Shown here piece by piece: positions 1 to 11,859 of a stretch of 64,000 bases of DNA. The translations under genes were made by a program, and so were the position numbers. Numbering within the stretch: position 1 is the first letter of the stretch; each line of letters begins with the position of its first letter. The stretch covers positions 19,863-83,862 of the forward strand of contig KE561161.1 of NCBI GenBank assembly GCA_000442015.1. The letters run 5' to 3'. The notes under the pieces are model-generated. The model did not search any database. It was not told where the DNA came from and saw nothing but the letters and a program-made list of their open reading frames with translations. This DNA is from Rozella allomycis CSF55. Taxonomy: Eukaryota > Rozellomycota.

Positions 1-69
1 TTTCGTTCTTTCCTTTTTCTTTTTTCTTCATTTTGGCAAATAGTTTGGCATTTCTTTGATTTATTTCGC

Positions 70-1512
70 CTACAGTAAGCGCAAAGAAAATATTGTACTT
101 TGAAATAGATCTAAAGTTTTGGCGGAAACAATTGTTGAAAGATCAACTTGGCAAAACGAAATCTCACAATTATTTGGAAGATGAGCCAGATACTTAAATC
201 TTTTCTTTAACTCTGGTGTCATTATGGTATCTTCAATATCAATGACTTTAATTTCAATATCCTGCGGAAAATCACTATAGTTTATAAATTCTTGTTTTAA
301 TATTTTAATATCTAACGGATGGAAAAAGTAAAATTGGCCATTAGCCGCTCGTAAATTATCAAATTGCAAATTACCCTGGTAAAAATGATATGACGTATTT
401 GATAAAGGTCGCGATACTGAGTTTGTTTCTTCATCCAATTTGAATATATCATCAGTAGATTGATTACACTTGGTACCATACAAAGGCAGGCTTACTTTTG
501 CCGGGACTATAGTAGGCGATGAAACCACATCCAAGGGCTTCTTTAATACAATTTTTTCTAGCTGATTGTTAATTTTTTGAATTAAAATATCCAAAGCTGG
601 TATAGGACCTAATTCTTTACATGACAAACATTCATCCTTGTATGCGAGCAAAGAAGATAAATCTCTTGAGAGAATCTCTTTTTCGTGAGCTTGGTTTCCT
701 ATAAGCAGCTTTGAATAGCCGAAAGCTGGTTGAAACAAGGCTGAGGGAATGCGATTTTTCTTTACGACTTCAAATTGTTTTGAGGGCAGACAAATGGTGG
801 AACCTTGATCTCTGGTCATCAATGTAAACTTTTGAAGTGAATCTAGACAAACTGGGGTTATCACGTTGTATGTCGCTCTTTTCAAATCTCTAGGGTTAAT
901 TGTTTCGTAGCACATTGGACACTTTCTCCATGACTTTTCATCTGAAGTTATCATGTAAATATGAATATACTTAAAGATAAATATCTCGATAAACAGCAAG
1001 AGCAAAACGTATGACCACATCTGGTAAAGGTTGGAGCAACTGGATACTCCAGACATATTGGACATTTTGGTTCTTCTGTTGTATCGATTATCTTTTAATC
1101 ATGTGACAAGCATTTACGACTTGAAGTATATTATTCCAGGGAATTTCAATATCTGGATCCAATAAATGGACCTTATAATCTTGATTTGATCGTAAAACAA
1201 ACCGAAAACTATTCACATTAAATAAAAAGATTACTTTGCCTGTACATATCTCTCTTTTCTAAACGCTTGATAGTTTTTTGGCTTTCGAGGCTGAGAAGGA
1301 CTAGAAGAGAGTTCACGATCTGGAAGCTGAAAGTTTAACAGATGGTTCATTGATATTTTTCTAGGTGTATTATTATGGGAGCTCGAAGTCGATTGATCGC
1401 CTATGGTTAGCATGAAAATAAACACAAATAACAATCCAATAAACGAAAAAATACTAAAGCAAGGAATAATACCTGTTCTTTGAAAAGGGAAACCCTTTTC
1501 ATCTAACGACAT
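70..1512 (-). CDS. RING finger protein 10 (RNF10/Mag2)-like E3 ligase
   Basis: RNF10/Mag2 proteins are RING E3 ligases linked to ribosome quality control. Joining exons gives a family-like order: a basic N-terminal segment, then [20 protein letters not shown], then a RING with [21 protein letters not shown] and [13 protein letters not shown]. The C-terminal block has [17 protein letters not shown] and [18 protein letters not shown], all typical of RNF10. Introns that restore the frame are 26 nt (about 1205-1230), 26 nt before [10 protein letters not shown], and 29 nt inside the RING after YLSL. The start at 1512 ([11 protein letters not shown]) is provisional because the first ~60 codons include an unusually hydrophobic stretch that may hide another intron. 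The downstream stop is at 70. Confidence 0.85.
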
Positions 1513-1562
1513 TAAAACCGTTTAACAGGGGCTCAGCCACAAAATTGACGCAAGAAAGAACT

Positions 1563-3472
1563 TTAAAGTTTATTAAGTTCATTAACCAATCCATCAGTAA
1601 AATAATGTAGCTTGGATTCAATAGACATTCGATCTTTGAGATTGCCAACCATTTCACTGTAATACTTCACTTTTGGTTCCGTGCCAGACGTACGGAAAAC
1701 AATCCATCCATTTTCAAGCTCAAAGTAAATCATCAATGATGGAGAATAGTTTATAATCTTTTTAATTTTATATTCTCCCAAATATTCTTGTTTTTTTGAC
1801 AGAAAATCAAATATTTGTGTTTTTCTTGAACGATCTTTGACTATTAAATAACCATTAGACGAAGCAAAGTATCCCAGCCTATTCATAAGAAAGAATTATC
1901 TTATACTCTTCATATATTTTGTCTAATTTATCAAAAACACTCAAGCCGGCAAAATGCAATTCACATAGCATCTGAAGGGCAGTTGATAGTGCACTAATCC
2001 CATCTTTATCTCTTACAAGATCAAATACCATAAACCCAATCGCTTCTTCATATGCAAAAGGTACTCTGTATCCCTCCGATTCCAACTTTAATACTTCATT
2101 CCCAATGTATTTAAATCCAGTTAACGTTTCTTCATATCTATGTTCATTTTTAAGACAAAACGCTTTTAGCATTTTAGAAGAAACTATAGTTGTAACCATT
2201 GCAATTTGGCCTAAAAATCACCCGCCACATTAATTATTACCAGGGCTGATCCTCTCCCTGTTCCTTAATTTCTCTACACAATAATATGCCAATAATATCC
2301 CAATTTGATTTCCGGAAAGAGTTTGCCAGTTGCTGTTTTTATCTTTGGCAGCTATCGCCAAGCGGTCTGCATCAGGATCATTTGCTAGAATAATCGAAGA
2401 ATTATGCGATTCAGCAGTTTCTATCGCCAATTTCTTTCTATTAAATACGCCATGTATCTTACTAAACTTCCCTTTCCCTCCTCTGGATTGGGGTATTTCA
2501 CTGTAGGAAAATCAGGGTCAGGTAAAACCTTTTAACTTTAACAAGTAACATTACCTGCTCTTTTACAGGTATTAAATATGGATATTTTATTGCTTTTAAA
2601 GCTTTTAAAATGTATTCATAGCCCACTCCATGCATTGCTGTGTATACTATAGGTAATTGTGGATAGGATTCTATGAAACGATACTTGCTCAGTCTTGAGA
2701 AATATTCCTTTGCAATCTGTTCCATTGGATCAACGCATATCGATGACTTTGTATATGCTTCATAATCCCAAGTTTCAGGCTCAAAATTGGAAATAATGGA
2801 TTTAGCAATATCCTTGTCTGTTGGACTTACGATCTAAGAATTATCCATCAACCTTAATGGTATACCTGGCACCCATTATTCCAATACACTTTGTATCCAT
2901 TATCCTCTTTGGGGTTATGAGAGGCCTTTGTTCAAGTAAAGCAAATAATTACAGTTATCATTATGCCACAAGCTGCTTTTAAAAATGTCACTGAAAATGG
3001 CTAACTAAATGAGTGTAAAATCTATTACAACAAAGGGGGTGGGACATATAGCCTGAAGCAAATATACCTTTACATTGTTTTTCAAAAAGACCGCGGTCGC
3101 TAATCTAGCGAAATCCCAAGAATGATGTCTATGGTCATGACCAATAACTACTCCTTCACTTGTGATATTTTCCCTTGTTTTTATCAAGTGAGCACAAAGT
3201 CCCAAAGACATCAGCAAAAATATCTTACTTGAGTGGCCTGTATTATAGTTAAATCATTCATTCTATTAAATCCAGCACCCATAGATGCTCTTAATCCAGC
3301 AGTTCCAAATTCCAAATTAGTCAATAGTCTATCTTCAAGCTCGGGTAAATTCTTCTCATCTTTTGACAATAACTTTATTTCATTTAAAGTTATAGGATTC
3401 TTGAAAGCATTTATCCTGCAAATTTACTTTATCCAGCTTTAAATACAATTGCAAACGCTCGTCCAAAGACAT
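1563..3472 (-). CDS. PGM2-type phosphohexomutase (phosphoglucomutase/phosphopentomutase)
   Basis: It interconverts hexose or pentose 1- and 6(5)-phosphates in cytosolic sugar metabolism. The start MSLDERLQLYLKLDK at 3472 is followed by LEFGTAGLRASMGAG, the phosphoserine loop ITASHNPKEDNGYKVYW, the HGVG segment, the metal loop LANDPDADRLAIA, the sugar loop FAYEEAIGFM and the phosphate-binding FRTSGTEPK near the C terminus. All four active-site loops are therefore intact. About ten introns of 26-32 nt are needed. One (3203-3228) has no AG between its donor and the conserved GLCAHL exon and must close at TG. It is divergent from maf, with 15 bp between the two start codons, so the promoters must overlap. 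PGM2 is favoured over PMM because of the HGVG and YPNPEEGKG motifs. Confidence 0.93.
3203..3228 (-). other. GT...TG intron (26 nt) in PGM2-like gene
   Basis: The exon ends IIQATQ and the next begins GLCAHL, matching human PGM2 TTQGFCRYL without a gap. The 26 nt between begin GTAAGA and end GTCTTTG. The only AG inside is the one in the donor, so no canonical acceptor exists. A TG at nt 20 is also in frame but would insert two residues. Confidence 0.8.
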
Positions 3473-3487
3473 CGATAAATTTCGTAA

Positions 3488-4204
3488 ATGGATATTGAAA
3501 AGTTGGGAATAAGAAAATTGTCAGAGAAGCCTGTATATTTAGCTTCTAAAAGCCCAAGGAGGATTGAACTTTTGCAAAGATTGGCTGTATTACTCATTTA
3601 TATGCTTAACAAGTAGGGCTTTAATTTGGTTATCAAGCCATCGTTATTCAAAGAAAATCTTAAACACTCTGATTTCGAAACGCCGAAAGGTTATGTTCTA
3701 GCGACATGTGAGGCCAAAGCGAATGAAGTTTTAAATAGAATAGACGAGGCATTTTCATTACTTATATCTGCAGACACTATAGTTGTAATTGTTTCTATGA
3801 ATAATTAAAGTCTTTAAATAGAACAATATTTGAAAAAGCTTCTGATAGAAGCATGGCAAAAACAATGTTACAAAGTCTATCAGGCAAAACTCATCAGGTT
3901 TATACAGGTACAACACATAAATCTATTTCAAAAAGCCGTTACTTTAATGTATTTTGTAGGGGAAGAGTTAAAGAAACATAGCTTTGTTGAAGAATCATCT
4001 GTGACATTCAATGTTCTGTCAGATTCAGCAATAGAAGCATATTTGGATACTAATGAGTGGCAGGATAAAGCGGGATCATACGCAATCCAAGGAATATCGT
4101 CCTTTTTTATTGAGAAAATTAATGGTGACTTTTACAACATAATGGGCTTTCCTTGTTGTAGGTTTTTGAAAGAACTAACATATTTATTTAATGAACAAAA
4201 ATAA
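3488..4204 (+). CDS. Maf-family nucleotide pyrophosphatase
   Basis: Maf/ASMTL-type proteins hydrolyse non-canonical or methylated nucleoside triphosphates. The N-terminal signature YLASKSPRRIELLQRL is followed by SADTIV, then SGKTHQVYT, and by WQDKAGSYAIQG near the end, the family's core motifs in order. Three introns are inferred: 30 nt ending at 3614 with an AAC branch-like element, 26 nt between ADTIV and SLNRTIFEKA, and 28 nt after HQVYT. Length is about 210 residues, normal for Maf. It faces the PGM2-like gene head to head, and its stop lies one base from the stop of the convergent methyltransferase gene. Confidence 0.93.
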
Positions 4205-4205
4205 A

Positions 4206-4997
4206 CTATTTTTTCTCATAAATTCTAAGAAAATGGCGGGTATTATTAAAGTGTAATTTCCTGTACTGTTCAGGCAGTTCATACCTGAACCACTTTGAAT
4301 CATATGAAGCGATGACTTTCCATGACTTATCTGCAGCGAAAAGCATATCTAGCAAGAAATAAGAAGGATAAATCTTTTCTTTAATCTTGATTACAGATAC
4401 ATCGCTTGCGCAGTCAATTACCATTAAAAGAGCGCCCTTTGCTGAAGCCGATATAATGTGTTTGAATAATTTTATGGTGGAAGCTTTAGATTGGGAAACA
4501 AGCTCGTTAAATACAAAGAAAAAAGTTATCAAATCCTTTGAAATTAAACTTGGTAACACTTCCAGGACATTACTCTGAGTGAAATTGGTCTCTATGTTTT
4601 GATCACAGAGTAATGATATTTTATCGAAAATTTCGCTATAATTCCCAATGTCTATAACTTGTAAGGAACGCTTGGGATTACTAGAAAAAAAGCTAGCGAA
4701 TCCAACAACTTCGGAGCCGCATCCTCCTCCAACACTTAAAATAGAATTTCTGGCTGCAAGATATTCCTTATACTCGTTAAATATATGTACAAACAATAAA
4801 GCTCGTGTGGGTATAAAATATACCGCGTATGTTGACAAAAACGAAGGATCTGAAGTAAAAAGTTCTACGTATTTTCTCTCCTTTAGTAAATATTTGATTT
4901 TGGTTAGTTGAGTTTCATCTGAATTCAAAGTATTCCACAATTCAAGTGACAATGAGAGTGCTCGATCAAAAATCATGAGCCACAAAAAATAATACAC
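4206..4997 (-). CDS. Class I SAM-dependent methyltransferase, BMT6-like
   Basis: A single exon of 263 residues. A Rossmann SAM-binding motif is visible as ILSVGGGCGSEVVGFASFF, preceded by YFIPTRALLFVHIFNEY. A motif-II-like LQVIDIG and a later FFFVFNELVSQ follow. This arrangement resembles fungal BMT5/BMT6-type 25S rRNA uridine-N3 methyltransferases, but I recognise the fold more surely than the substrate. The first residues MYYFLWLMIF are hydrophobic, and a later methionine could be the true start. It is convergent with maf. Confidence 0.6.
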   Translation of the reverse strand: MYYFLWLMIFDRALSLSLELWNTLNSDETQLTKIKYLLKERKYVELFTSDPSFLSTYAVYFIPTRALLFVHIFNEYKEYLAARNSILSVGGGCGSEVVGFASFFSSNPKRSLQVIDIGNYSEIFDKISLLCDQNIETNFTQSNVLEVLPSLISKDLITFFFVFNELVSQSKASTIKLFKHIISASAKGALLMVIDCASDVSVIKIKEKIYPSYFLLDMLFAADKSWKVIASYDSKWFRYELPEQYRKLHFNNTRHFLRIYEKK

Positions 4998-5182
4998 ATG
5001 TTATGATGAATTCAATGTCAGTTAAACAGTTATTGAATTTTATTAATCTATTATTACTAGGATTCAAAATAAAAGAAAAATTAAAACAACAAGGAAAATC
5101 ATCGCCACACCGAATCGAGCTATTCTGCCAAGTTTTGTGTATTTCTTTATCAATAGTAATCTTTTAAGATTAAGAAATTTGA

Positions 5183-6715
5183 TTACATTATTTGGTCAAC
5201 GTAGTGAACGATGTTAAGCAAGGTTCTTTTGACTTTATTCCTCCCTCTGACTACAACAACATCCTTGACTAGAAAATAAACAAATTGAAAAGTTACATTT
5301 TATTTTTTCTTCCAAATTTTGAGATTCTATTAAATCCATGCTGACGGATGAAGTCCTTTTTTGGTTTTGATAAAGCAATTTATAGTCATTAACTTCTCTT
5401 TGGAGTTGATTGTTTAAAGATTCAAGTTGCGAAATTCGTTGCAATAAATCCGGGTTTGGGTTAATGAAAGAAGTTTGGTGTTGCGCTGTAGTTTCTAATT
5501 GATGTAGTTTTTGTTGTAAATTTATAATTTTTGATCGGTAGTCCTGATCTAAAACAGCATTGCTTTGTTTTTGCTGAGCAAACTTTTCATTTAATTCTGA
5601 AATTTGCTTTTCCAATTCACTCTTTTGGTTTTCCAATGAAAACAATTTGGAGGACAAATTTTCTGATTGTTTTTTATTTGAAAGAATTAAATTGGCATTT
5701 TCATGTTCTGATTTTTGAATTTTTTCATTTAGCAAAATAATTTCTGATTCTTTTTCATTCAGCAATATTTTAAGTTTATTCAATTCCTCTTCAACGAATG
5801 AAATGTCCTTCTTATCAATTATCACAGATTCAGTTTCAATTTCAAGTTGCTTGATCTTTATTTCAAGAGACGATATTTGTGCTTTTTGACTTTCAATCTC
5901 CTCATCTTTAACAGACATTTGATTCTTCAAGTCATTAATTAAAGATTTCAATTCATTTGCCTCATCTTCCTTTTGTTTGTAGTCTTTAAATGAAAGAATA
6001 AAATAGTTTACTGCCTTGTAACTGAGAAGAATTTGTCATCCACACCGAAAGGTCTTGGCTCAATGATTTAACTTGATTCTTCAAGTTTTCAATTTCTCCC
6101 ACTTTAGAGGCACATACGTCTTCAAGTTGATTTAATTTTTTATTTTCTTCAAAAACTTTCTTCAAACTCTCAAAAAGTTCATTTTTATCATTTGTGCAGG
6201 AAACACGTTGTAGCTTTTGAATAAATTCATTATTTTCTCTGATTTTGTTATTTGCATTCTCCATTTCTTCACTTAATCTTTTCACAGCTTTATCTTTTGA
6301 TTCCAATCTTTCCTGTAAGTCTCTATTTTCTACGCTTATTAATTACCTAAAAGTTGCTTATTCAAAGAATTTATAGTTTCTTCATTATTATATTTGCTCT
6401 GGGTATCTTCTGCATTTTCTTTGCTTGTTTCTTTCTAAATTGTTGGTAAAAATTACCTTGAAACCTCATACTCAAGTCGTCCTTTTCTCTAGACATTATT
6501 TTTACAACTTCTTCGGAATTTTTCAATAAATTCGAAAGTTTGTTTATTTCTTCTTGCTGCCTGACGTTGCTTTCCTCACACGACAATTTTAGATCTTCAT
6601 TTTCTTTAGTCAGTGTATCCACTGTTTGTTGCAGCTGCTGAATTTTGATTTTTGCCTTTAATTTGAACTTCTTCAATTCTTCTGACGGATTAACAGTATC
6701 TTCAGGCTGAGACAT
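5183..6715 (-). CDS. Long coiled-coil protein, golgin-like
   Basis: Four introns of 26-28 nt join five exons into roughly 470 residues that are almost entirely heptad-repeat coiled coil rich in E, K, L, N and Q, beginning MSQPEDTVNPSEELKKFKLK. In two introns earlier AG dinucleotides (at nt 17 or 22) must be skipped to keep frame, and the 26 nt site is used. The C terminus, after the last intron, reads EEKIKFKDVVVVRGRN and ends in HYVDQIM. No clear GRIP domain is seen, so a Golgi tether is only a guess based on overall architecture. It could equally be a centrosomal or nuclear coiled-coil protein. Confidence 0.65.
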
Positions 6716-6778
6716 TCCAATTTTTCAGAAATCACGCAAATAAAATTCAAATGAAATTGACCAGTAACGTGTAATTTA

Positions 6779-6976
6779 TTAGAATAGATGGATTTGTTTT
6801 GAAACCACTGACCAAGATGCGCCTTTTGCTTGCTGACCAAGAGAAAGATATGCTCTTGTGTATTCATACGCGTAACTCCTTGATTCGTTCTCAGACCTTC
6901 CTTCACTTTTTGCTAGTAGGTATGTTTTGATATATATGTCATGTGCAAGAATTTTACTTTCAAAGTTATCGCGCAT
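6779..6976 (-). CDS. Small hypothetical protein
   Basis: An open frame of 65 residues (MRDNFESKILAHDIYIKT...) with a charged, helical composition lies between two well-supported genes. A CAG just upstream (near 6991) could be an acceptor joining an upstream ATG around 7030, which would add a few residues. I recognise no family. Lack of overlap with neighbours and protein-like composition are the only support. Confidence 0.35.
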   Translation of the reverse strand: MRDNFESKILAHDIYIKTYLLAKSEGRSENESRSYAYEYTRAYLSLGQQAKGASWSVVSKQIHLF

Positions 6977-7054
6977 GAAACACAGGTTCCCCTGAAAAAC
7001 AAAATTAGATGAAATCTTTATTTATAGATACTTTTATCATGGAATGGAAATCTA

Positions 7055-7932
7055 TCATAGATACCACACAATGTTACCACTTCTGCAAATCGGACATTTG
7101 TGAGATTGTGACCTCAATTGCTCTGCACAGTCCCCACATAAACATAGATGCCTACATGGCAAGACAATTACCGATTTTTCTTCTGACATGCATATTATGC
7201 ATTCTCGTGTAGTTCCTAAAGAATCTGTTGACGTATTTGTAGTTGTGTTCATGTCATTATCATAATTTGGACAACCATAAATTTCAAGCAACAGGTATTT
7301 TTTCCTCAATTAGATGAATAAATTAAGATACCCATAATCATATATTTCAGTATTTTTAATCTGTGAAATGTATTTGTCTTGCTCATGAAGATCAATTTGT
7401 AGCTCGTAACACACCGCCTTACAGCTACTCTCGTTTTCTAAATTGATTAAAGCGCTGAAATTAGTTGGGAGCTCCATTTTGTTGAATAATAATTTGACAT
7501 CATGGGGTCTAATATTTGCTGCGCATTCTATTTGGTCTGAATCAATTTTAGAATCACTTAATTCATAATGATAAGTTAAAGTTACTTGTGAATAATTGTG
7601 GCTTTTACGGAACAATATGATGAACTCTTGATTTTAAACTCAAATGTCGGATTTTCTTTGGCATGAAATTGTAGACTACCTCTTATTAGACAAAAATCAA
7701 GAATGATTGGTTGGCAATAACTGTGCTGCATCGATATATTAATGTCTTTGGACATTGGAACTTTATCAAAAAAAGAGGATGGTGTTCCATTGGCCAATGT
7801 TACTACTAATGGTGTATTTGGTGTCTCTGGAACATTTGAAGAGTATACTTGGGTATTATCGGTGTTGTTAAGTTCTACAGTTTCACTGGCGCTACTTAGA
7901 CGTCGAATAAAACGATTGAATTGATTAAACAT
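7055..7932 (-). CDS. MGRN1/RNF157-like RING E3 ubiquitin ligase
   Basis: The order matches MGRN1/LUL proteins: a central beta-rich domain (FEFKIKSSSYLTLTYHYEL after splicing), the family motif KKYLLLEIYGC, and a C-terminal RING beginning RECIICMSEEKSVIVLPCRH and ending CPICRSGN. The RING cysteines and histidine are complete. Introns of about 29 and 27 nt restore the frame near 7590 and 7310. Unlike MGRN1, no N-myristoylation glycine follows the initiator; the start is MFNQFNRFIRRL. Length is about 260 residues, shorter than the animal proteins. Confidence 0.85.
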
Positions 7933-8036
7933 GGTGCTTAGAAACGGATGTTAATAAATCCTGATTCTGATCAAACGACAACAAGTGCCCATTTTTAAAA
8001 TATTTATGTATATTATTTATAATTTATAGATTGTAA

Positions 8037-8768
<732 letters not shown>

Positions 8769-8831
8769 CGAAATGTGGCTTAACACTGCATGGGGCTTTT
8801 ATTAGTAATGAAGACATAATCAATTGAAAAT

Positions 8832-9824
8832 TCATGAAAACATGCATTTATTAATTCCAAAAACCTTGAGGGTTCCTGAATTTGGATATCTTGAAATTTT
8901 CCCTGTCACACTGGTTGAAATAAAGTAGTATTCCGTGCAATTAGTTATTTTAAATGAAGAGGCTAAGATTTTAGCTCCGAATACACCTTTTCTTTGCGAT
9001 CCACTTATAAGATTTAAAATGTATTTTTTGTTGTCCACTATCAAAGTCGCTCCCTGCTTTAACATGCAAAGAAAAACTACCTTTAGATTTTCTTTAGAAA
9101 AATATACAAGATAGAACCATAAGTTGTTGGCGTTAATAATGGATTCCTTTGGAGACATATGCGTGCCTACAATGATGGGTGAACCATATTCTCTTGGGAT
9201 GTAGCCACCAAAATCCTTTAAATTAACAATAAAATATGCTCGTACTTGGCATAAGTATTTTCCATTAACACTAATTCCAACTTCAGTAAATGAGTCCTCT
9301 GTCATTGCTGAGCATGTGTGTCTTTGAGAAAGGAGAAAGTCCTCTCGATTAGACTTTAAAAATATTATTTACTATTGCATTAGCTGGAGACTCAAAGCTA
9401 TCGTACAAATTTTCTCCGATGATTGCTGGACGATAGAAGTGCCAAATTCGGTCAGACCACTTACATGAACCGAATGGCTTACATTTTCCTGGGCAAGTGT
9501 CATGTTGAAAACACCTGAGTTGTGGTGATTTCTAAAATTTTTACTTGTCATTCATGTTGGTGCATTGAAACTTCGATGATTTGGTTAGCCCTGATGACCA
9601 TGTCAATGGATCAATAGAGACGGCATCTTTGACACATGAATTAGCTTCTAAAGAGATTGAGAATCTTTTCCCATATCCCGAAGGATCTTGAAAACATTTA
9701 TCCTTTAGTAGTTACCAATTCTTACAGCGTTCGAGAGGAACATGAACGTTCGTTCATAATAGGATAAAGAGGTAATATTTTGTGCGTTCAAAATATTAAG
9801 GAACAATACCAAGAAATATTTCAT
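8832..9824 (-). CDS. Secreted cysteine-rich protein of unknown function
   Basis: The start MKYFLVLFLNILNAQ is a convincing signal peptide. Exons joined by introns of about 23, 30 and 31 nt give a mature protein with a Cys-containing first half (DKCFQDPSGYGKRF, SSKFQCTNMNDKCFQHDTC, CPGKCKPFGSCKWSDRIW) and a beta-rich second half (GGYIPREYGSPIIVG, LKVVFLCMLKQGATLIVD). I recognise no family. Spacing of cysteines suggests a disulphide-bonded extracellular domain. In a parasitic or predatory organism this would be an effector candidate, but nothing in the sequence shows that. Confidence 0.6.
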
Positions 9825-9878
9825 TGGAAACGGATGTAAACAAATACGATCAGATTAATTTTTATTGCTCTCACTCTG

Positions 9879-11765
9879 CTAGTACTCTTCTTTCGCAAAA
9901 AGTGGAAAAGGTTGATTTTTGTCATGTATAAAACCGATATGTGCTATTCTATCTCCAGACATTGCAACTGGGTTAGAGCTTTTGCCTATTATTATTGATT
10001 TGCAAGGAGCGTAATATTCATCCACAATGTTTCCAAATATATCACGTATAGTGGCAATTAATTCACCTTTATCTACAAAAACGCTAACTTTAGGGTAAAC
10101 CTCCAGAACACCACCTGTTCTTGTATACATCCAATATCCATGCGAGCAAATTATTGGTTGATGGTTTAAATCTTTGCCAGGATGACTTCTCATACCAAAG
10201 TAATGAAGAATGTTTAAAAGTCCAGAATAGCACCATGACGTATAGGTTTTTTGTATTGTTTGAGGATTCCCAATTTCAACAGTGATGACCTTCACTCCTC
10301 TCGTTGAAGCAGCTTCCCTCAATGTTCCATCTTGGCCGTTGTTGTGAAGAATGATTTGCGGGCACATTAATTTGGCCATCTTAAAAAAAGCTAAACTATT
10401 ATTTACATGTGAGACCGCTTCATCGTGTAGGTTGGCTCGAACGTAAAAAGAATTCATCCTACCAAATGATGCAGTATGTAGATCAATAAGCACATTTAAG
10501 TGCGAAACAATCTTAGTCATTAAATGATATGCGTAAATTTGGGAAGGCATCCCCATTTCATTCCCTGGAAACTCCCTATTTAAATCTCTCTTATCAATAA
10601 ATTCTCTGGTATACGCAAGATATCCTTCATTAAAACAAAATAGGTTCAATTACCAGGGACATTGACACATGGTATAGCGACAATTGTTCCATTTAAATTT
10701 TCACAATCTATTTCCGCCATAAGACGATGAATGCAAAATACACCATTTAATTCATTGCCATGGACAGCTGCCGTCAATCCCAAAGTTGGTCTATTCATTT
10801 GAATTATCGATTCATACCCGTTGTTGATGCCCCGTGCTACAATAAGTGGTACTCTAATCCATTCAGATAGTCCTTGCTTCATCAAATTCAGCCAAGCGGT
10901 GCTAACAACCCCAATTTTGAAGTCTTCCAAATTAAAATCTTCGATAACAATAGGTTTAGAATACTGGTGAAAGTTAAGTTTTCAGAATTACGTTAGCTGT
11001 TTTAAAGATATCTCTTTTGCCACCAATTAAGTCCAATATATCGTTATCAGCATTAGGCTGCAATAAGTTTTCCTTTTCAAAATCGTTCATGATACTTTTG
11101 CCGTCTAATTTATTCCTGTATTCATCTTTCGGTATTTCGTTCATGTCAATAATCAGTAATGTATTATCATCTCCGTTTTGACAAATAGGTTTTATATTTA
11201 AGCAATGAAAACCAATCCCTTCACTTGTTAATGAATGATTTATGACTAAAGTATCACCTTTGGATAGTAAATAAGATGTATTCTCTTCAAGTTCAACGCT
11301 AATACGGCCTTCAATACAATGTATTAAAGAAACATAACCAAAAAGATTCCGAGAAAGAGGCGCATAGGTCTGTGGCAAATGTTCAATTTGTGCGGAGATT
11401 CTAAATTTACTTTTATCATAGCTAAGGTTTAGACCCAACACGGGACTTTCATTTTTGTCGACATTATGAAGTTCATATTTGTACCCGAAATTATATATCT
11501 TCAATGGCTTCAGATTTAGATTAATATTTCCCTCCACTTGAGCGTGCAGTTTTGATTTTCTGGTCAACAAGACATATATACTAGTGATTGTACTGTTTTC
11601 ATTAAAACTGGCGTAATGTCCTTGAATTTCTATTAGTGAAAAACACCAATTATTGTTTAAGTTATTTTTTCTTGCTTCTGTTTCTCCTGATGCTAATATT
11701 CTAGTCAAGACTTCACCGTTTCTATTTTCAATGGATTCACTTAGCTTTATAATTTTAGTACTCAT
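9879..11765 (-). CDS. Fusion: HutD/Ves-like cupin + succinylglutamate desuccinylase/aspartoacylase (M14-type) domain
   Basis: Residues 1 to ~260 (from 11765) resemble HutD/Ves cupins: NRNGEVLTRILASG, WCFSLIEIQGHYASF, a middle beta-barrel and a late cupin strand region. A 28 nt intron just upstream of 10974, starting GTAATT and ending TTTCACCAG, removes an apparent stop and joins the second half in phase. That half is a zinc amidohydrolase of the AstE/aspartoacylase family: AAVHGNELNG (Zn ligands H and E), VNVPGYLAYTR after another 29 nt intron, RDLNREFPG and LIDLHTASFG (third Zn ligand). The second half has no ATG of its own near its beginning, which supports one long protein of about 620 residues. 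The substrate is probably an N-acylated amino acid. HutD in bacteria is tied to histidine use. Confidence 0.75.
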
Positions 11766-11859
11766 CTTTTAAATGGTATTTCTTTAGAAGCCACTATCAG
11801 ATATTGAGTATATAAGTCAACATGACATTTGGAAATTATTTTTATTGCATTAATGATTA

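Noticed and set aside
3784-3810. A 20 nt intron in maf starting at GTTTCT
   Set aside because: The 26 nt choice starting GTAATT gives a gap-free match to the Maf ADTVV region and a better donor.
5235-6715. Coiled-coil region as several frameshifted pseudogene pieces
   Set aside because: Introns of 26-28 nt with GTAA donors restore one continuous frame across all pieces.
9879-10930. AstE-type enzyme as an independent gene
   Set aside because: No in-frame ATG near its start, and a standard 28 nt intron links it in phase to the upstream cupin frame.
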